Shown: positions 32,878 to 35,462 of the stretch, in pieces | Layout: every line of letters starts with the position of its first letter | Position numbering within the stretch: the first letter of the stretch is position 1 | DNA from: HGM04593 sp045647745 | GTDB lineage: Bacteria; Bacteroidota; Bacteroidia; Bacteroidales; Bacteroidaceae | Length of the DNA stretch: 35,462 nucleotides | Direction of reading: 5' to 3' | Assembly: GCA_045647745.1 (NCBI GenBank) | Contig: JAZRMQ010000053.1 | Coordinates: forward strand, 1-35,462 | The notes under the pieces: generated by a model | Databases searched by the model: none | What the model saw: only the letters and a program-made list of their open reading frames with translations | What the model was told of the DNA's origin: nothing | Translations under genes and position numbers: made by a program

Positions 32878-32937
32878 AAGCAGAAGTCTTTTAAACTCCT
32901 GCTTCTTATAAAAGTGGCGATGGCAACGCGGGAGAGC
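32878..32937. repeat. 60-bp direct repeat, left copy (flanks the acyltransferase)
   Basis: It runs from AAGCAGAAGTCTTTTAAACT through AAAAGTGGCGATGGCAACGC to GGGAGAGC. It differs at only three positions from the copy at 35089-35148, in the same orientation. It begins with a hairpin (AAGCAGAAGT/ACTCCTGCTT, one mismatch). Just before it, 32830-32866 contains a CHPER-like repeat reading on the minus strand. Confidence 0.85.
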
Positions 32938-33057
32938 CGAATCCTTATACAACAAGAACGACAGATTTAATGAGTATATTGAACGATACAACTCATTGTT
33001 AAAAAAGTCATAAGATGGAATATATCCACCGAAAAAGAGTCCGAGCGCGCAGCCAAT

Positions 33058-33073
33058 CTGTCACTATTGACAG
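33058..33073 (-). terminator. Possible terminator hairpin after the acyltransferase gene
   Basis: CTGTCA (33058-33063) pairs with TGACAG (33068-33073) around CTAT, extendable by a GCGC pair. A TTTTT tract follows on the minus strand, but about 20 bp further on. Weak. Confidence 0.35.
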
Positions 33074-33092
33074 CGCATTTAAACTTTAATTA

Positions 33093-34829
33093 TTACTCAA
33101 GGAAACGACCCCAATTAATCAACTTTGCATAATATTGAGCACCGGCTTTTGTTAAATGTCGGCAATCTTGACTTATGAAACGGCCATCATCGGTGAAGAC
33201 CCTAACAATGCCCTCTCCGCAACTAACCATCCCTAATATATCAATATATATATCGGAATACATATTTTTCAAAATCTCATTTTTCTGCGTGTACCTATCG
33301 TCAACTTTTATTGTCTGTTCAAAGTAATCATCATCAAAGCGCTTTCTGTATACCTGACCATTACATTCTCCAAAATTCTTTTCTCCAATAATATAATATT
33401 TACAATTGGCAGATACTCTCTTTTTAACCTCTTCTATAGTCTCCTCATTCACCCCCAGAGTAGAAAGAAAGACTATGTCTGCTTTATCAAAGCGCGCAGT
33501 ATGTTCCTTGCTTAACCTAACATCATTGCTATATGAAATTTCAACTTTATCAGCAACATCAGACTCAAGTATACTATTCACCATATCACGACCGAAGCTG
33601 TTGCCAATTATAAACCAATGAGGTTTGTCCTCGGAAGAAAAATCTTTGTCATACTCATATCCTCTATCACAATATTCAGCCCACATACCTCTGCGTGCAT
33701 TATCTTTAACTACCTCCAATTCAGGTACATCTCTAATAACACCGGCCCTCTTGTGTATATATAAAGAAATAGTGGTCATAAATATAAACAGAATTGAAAA
33801 GGCAATCAAAGTAATCCTGTTTATTTTCATTCTTTCAATGTATTTATAAGATAAATATGAAAGAACAATTATAATAGCAAACATTATTAATACAACATCG
33901 AAACTGACTAAATCATTAGTAAATGAGTATCGTGTAAAAGCAAAAATAACCTGATGCCACACAAAAATACTAAAGCTGCTGGCACCAATAACAGAAAGTA
34001 ATTTATTTGAGAATAATTTGATATTAGTTTCACAGTACTTAAATGCATACAATAACAAAGAAGTGAGTAAAACAGTGGTAATCAACCTAACACGGCCACT
34101 AATAAAATCCTCATTCACAAATAATATTAAAAGCAAGAGTACATAAGTGACAGAAAGAGCACCTTGCATTTTAATAGATTTATTTTGTTTTTTTATCTTA
34201 GACGCCCAATCATACACCAATGCACCTGCACAAAATTCAAATAAACGATATGGCAAATAATAGAATTTTTCAGCATCAGTTCCCAAAAATAGATACATCA
34301 ACAAAGATAAAACAAAAATCGAGATGTTAATTTTGACAAATGTTTTTCTATTAGAACCAAAATACCTCGCAGCTAAAAAATAAATAAGCGGGATTATTAA
34401 ATAGAAGTGCATAATCAACCCCACATACCAAGTGTGCATTAATGGTTTATAATCATTTACAACATCCCAATAATTTTTTGTAGTAATACATTGAAGTATA
34501 TTATTAGAAAAGAAATTCGTGGCAACGATTGAATTGCTTAAATTTTCAAAATCGTCAGGCAACATTAAAAATAATCCCAATAAAAATGAAAACAAGCCGG
34601 CAATCAATAACAAAGGAAGCAGTCTCGTAATCCTGCTTGTAACAAAATTCAAATACCCCCCCCTATTTGGCTGTAGTAATGTTTTTTGTACACTCGCCAT
34701 CGTAAAATATCCGGCAATAACCAAAAACGCATCTACCCCAAGATAACCGTATTTACAAACACCTAAATGATATAAAACAACTGCAATTATTGCAATTCCT
34801 TTTAAAACGTCAAAGCGTGCGTTTCTCAT
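33093..34829 (-). CDS. OafA-type membrane acyltransferase with C-terminal SGNH domain
   Basis: 578 residues. The N-terminal acyltransferase-3 domain (about 1-345) has about ten membrane helices. It begins RFDVLKGIAIIAVVLYHLG, with the conserved His21, then GYLGVDAFLVIAGYF. The C-terminal SGNH-like domain (about 375-578) shows block I as GNSFGRD and block V as CRHLTKAGAQYYAKL. This is the layout of OafA-like enzymes that O-acetylate LPS O-antigen, peptidoglycan or exopolysaccharide. The target cannot be told, since no glycan genes are adjacent. The gene is markedly more AT-rich than its neighbours, stands alone and lies between 60-bp direct repeats, which suggests horizontal acquisition. Confidence 0.92.
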   Translation of the reverse strand: MRNARFDVLKGIAIIAVVLYHLGVCKYGYLGVDAFLVIAGYFTMASVQKTLLQPNRGGYLNFVTSRITRLLPLLLIAGLFSFLLGLFLMLPDDFENLSNSIVATNFFSNNILQCITTKNYWDVVNDYKPLMHTWYVGLIMHFYLIIPLIYFLAARYFGSNRKTFVKINISIFVLSLLMYLFLGTDAEKFYYLPYRLFEFCAGALVYDWASKIKKQNKSIKMQGALSVTYVLLLLILFVNEDFISGRVRLITTVLLTSLLLYAFKYCETNIKLFSNKLLSVIGASSFSIFVWHQVIFAFTRYSFTNDLVSFDVVLIMFAIIIVLSYLSYKYIERMKINRITLIAFSILFIFMTTISLYIHKRAGVIRDVPELEVVKDNARRGMWAEYCDRGYEYDKDFSSEDKPHWFIIGNSFGRDMVNSILESDVADKVEISYSNDVRLSKEHTARFDKADIVFLSTLGVNEETIEEVKKRVSANCKYYIIGEKNFGECNGQVYRKRFDDDYFEQTIKVDDRYTQKNEILKNMYSDIYIDILGMVSCGEGIVRVFTDDGRFISQDCRHLTKAGAQYYAKLINWGRFLE

Positions 34830-34891
34830 ACCGATAGTATAAATTAAAGATGTATTAAACTGATTAATTTAGAAAAGATTAATTCCGAAGA

Positions 34892-34899
34892 CAAAGATA
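34892..34899 (-). promoter_or_regulatory. -7 box upstream of the acyltransferase gene
   Basis: The minus strand reads TATCTTTG, matching TAnnTTTG, 62 bp before the start codon. The expected -33 TTTG is missing at the usual distance. Confidence 0.45.
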
Positions 34900-35088
34900 A
34901 ACACAAACGAACAAAAATATTAAGCTAAGCATAATTTTTTTTACATCGAGTGCAGGAAACATTCGAGCTTAAACTCAAAGATTGCTAAACTGAGCGAAAA
35001 ACAATAATAATTTCATTTGTTTTTTGCAGGTGAGCCCGAGAAACAGGCATCATCAGGAGAGGAGGTTATCGATACCTGTATAAAAAGA

Positions 35089-35148
35089 AAGCAGGAGTCT
35101 TTTGAACTCCTGCTTCTTATAAAAGTGGCGATGACAACGCGGGAGAGC
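35089..35148. repeat. 60-bp direct repeat, right copy
   Basis: Same orientation as 32878-32937, three mismatches. Here the internal hairpin is perfect: AAGCAGGAGT pairs with ACTCCTGCTT around a 7-nt loop, so it may also work as a terminator. Upstream, TTTTGCAGG occurs at the same 67-bp distance in both copies, suggesting that the repeated unit was once longer. Confidence 0.85.
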
Positions 35149-35356
35149 GTTGCTTGCGACGACAAGGGTATAAGACCTTTGTAGAAGGTAATTCCAAATA
35201 CAGAATTGATTGTAGTTTTAACTTTTTTGAAATTGCTTACGCGTAACTTTCCGCCCTTGGCGGAGAATTTATTCATTGGCAAGCATATCGGACTTTTACG
35301 CGTACAGTGGTAATATCAAAGAAACACCGGCACCGTTAAAGGACACAACTTGAACC
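35149..35356. other. Non-coding tail after the right repeat
   Basis: No convincing gene. Contains a short hairpin TCCGCC/GGCGGA (35250-35264) and two ACGCGT hexamers (35240-35245, 35298-35303). A minus-strand frame (35013-35276) crosses the repeat and is probably spurious. Confidence 0.4.
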
Positions 35357-35461
35357 CTGGTGATTTTTGGATTAAGTGAGAGGTATGTTCGCCCGCTAGT
35401 TAGGCGCTCGCCTTGGCGAGTGACTAACTGAGGAAGGTCCGCATCACCCAAAAATCAACAG
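35357..35461. ncRNA. Candidate structured RNA or repeat, identity unknown
   Basis: CTGGTGATTTTTGG (35357-35370) pairs with CCAAAAATCAACAG (35448-35461) at 13 of 14 positions. Inside, AGTTAG (35398-35403) pairs with CTAACT (35424-35429), enclosing CTCGC/GCGAG (407-411 with 416-420 of the 35 kb block). A GAGGAAGGTCCG string follows the inner arm. The strand is uncertain because the pairing is symmetric. The structure ends at the window edge, so the full element may be longer. I could not match it to a known RNA family. Confidence 0.4.
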
Positions 35462-35462
35462 A

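Noticed and set aside
32806..32991. Minus-strand ORF of 61 residues containing CHPERERRS
   Set aside because: The CHPER-type translation is the mark of a dispersed DNA repeat, and the frame overlaps the left direct repeat.
35013..35276. Minus-strand ORF of about 87 residues (MNKFSAKGGKLRV...)
   Set aside because: It crosses the 60-bp direct repeat and its hairpin, has no recognisable domain, and is more likely an open frame inside repeat DNA.
35350..35462. RNase P RNA (rnpB) start
   Set aside because: GAGGAAGGTCCG resembles the conserved GAGGAAAGTCCG and an arm like P3 precedes it, but the following bases do not fit, the outer stem closes too soon and the pairing partner of P4 is not visible.
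1..35462. CRISPR array, tRNA, rRNA, integrase or transposase genes
   Set aside because: I looked for regularly spaced repeats, cloverleaf-like sequences and recombinase motifs on both strands and saw none.

Overview
The window looks like chromosomal DNA of a member of the order Bacteroidales (Bacteroidota). The evidence is the TAnnTTTG-type -7 promoter boxes in front of several operons, the general lack of Shine-Dalgarno sequences, Bacteroidota-type envelope genes (OstA-like protein, DUF5723-type outer-membrane protein, large secreted lipoprotein), and a gene order tig-clpP-clpX, recQ-guaB-PPIases-ostA-mutL, yceD-rpmF-era-der. No genus is assigned. Almost all genes lie on the minus strand; only mlaE-mlaF is on the plus strand.

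Layout. 1-100: the start of a secreted protein that runs off the window. 361-11655 (minus, one long probable operon read from recQ): recQ helicase, guaB, three periplasmic SurA/PpiC-type chaperones (one a lipoprotein), an OstA/LptA-like LPS-transport protein, a small membrane protein and mutL. 11767-15148: tig, clpP, clpX (protein folding and degradation), with a hairpin between tig and clpP and a strong terminator after clpX. 15373-20203: a 1546-residue secreted subtilisin-like protease followed by a 60-residue peptide of unknown role. 20272-22821: divergent lptB (minus) and mlaE-mlaF (plus) around a promoter region with two perfect palindromes. 22937-27405: a 1022-residue lipoprotein and a DUF5723-type outer-membrane protein, probably co-transcribed. 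27541-30738: yceD/DUF177, rpmF (L32, too short for ordinary ORF cut-offs), era and der, a ribosome-assembly and translation cluster. 30889-32016: an orphan membrane histidine kinase.

From 32017 to the end the character changes. About 1 kb of non-coding, repeat-like DNA (a decayed ORF, a dispersed-repeat-like stretch, a 315-bp segment bounded by two related hairpins) is followed by an AT-rich OafA-type acyltransferase/SGNH gene. This gene lies between two near-identical 60-bp direct repeats. The last ~120 bp form a strongly base-paired structure that may be an uncharacterised RNA or repeat.

Functional theme: much of the window serves the envelope. The SurA-type chaperones, OstA-like protein, LptB and MlaEF all concern delivery of proteins, LPS or phospholipid to or from the outer membrane. 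The rest is housekeeping (DNA repair, purine synthesis, proteostasis, ribosome maturation). The least explained parts are the protease/peptide pair, the lipoprotein/DUF5723 pair, the operator-like palindromes between lptB and mlaE, the duplicated 3' end of der, and the repeat-flanked acyltransferase islet.
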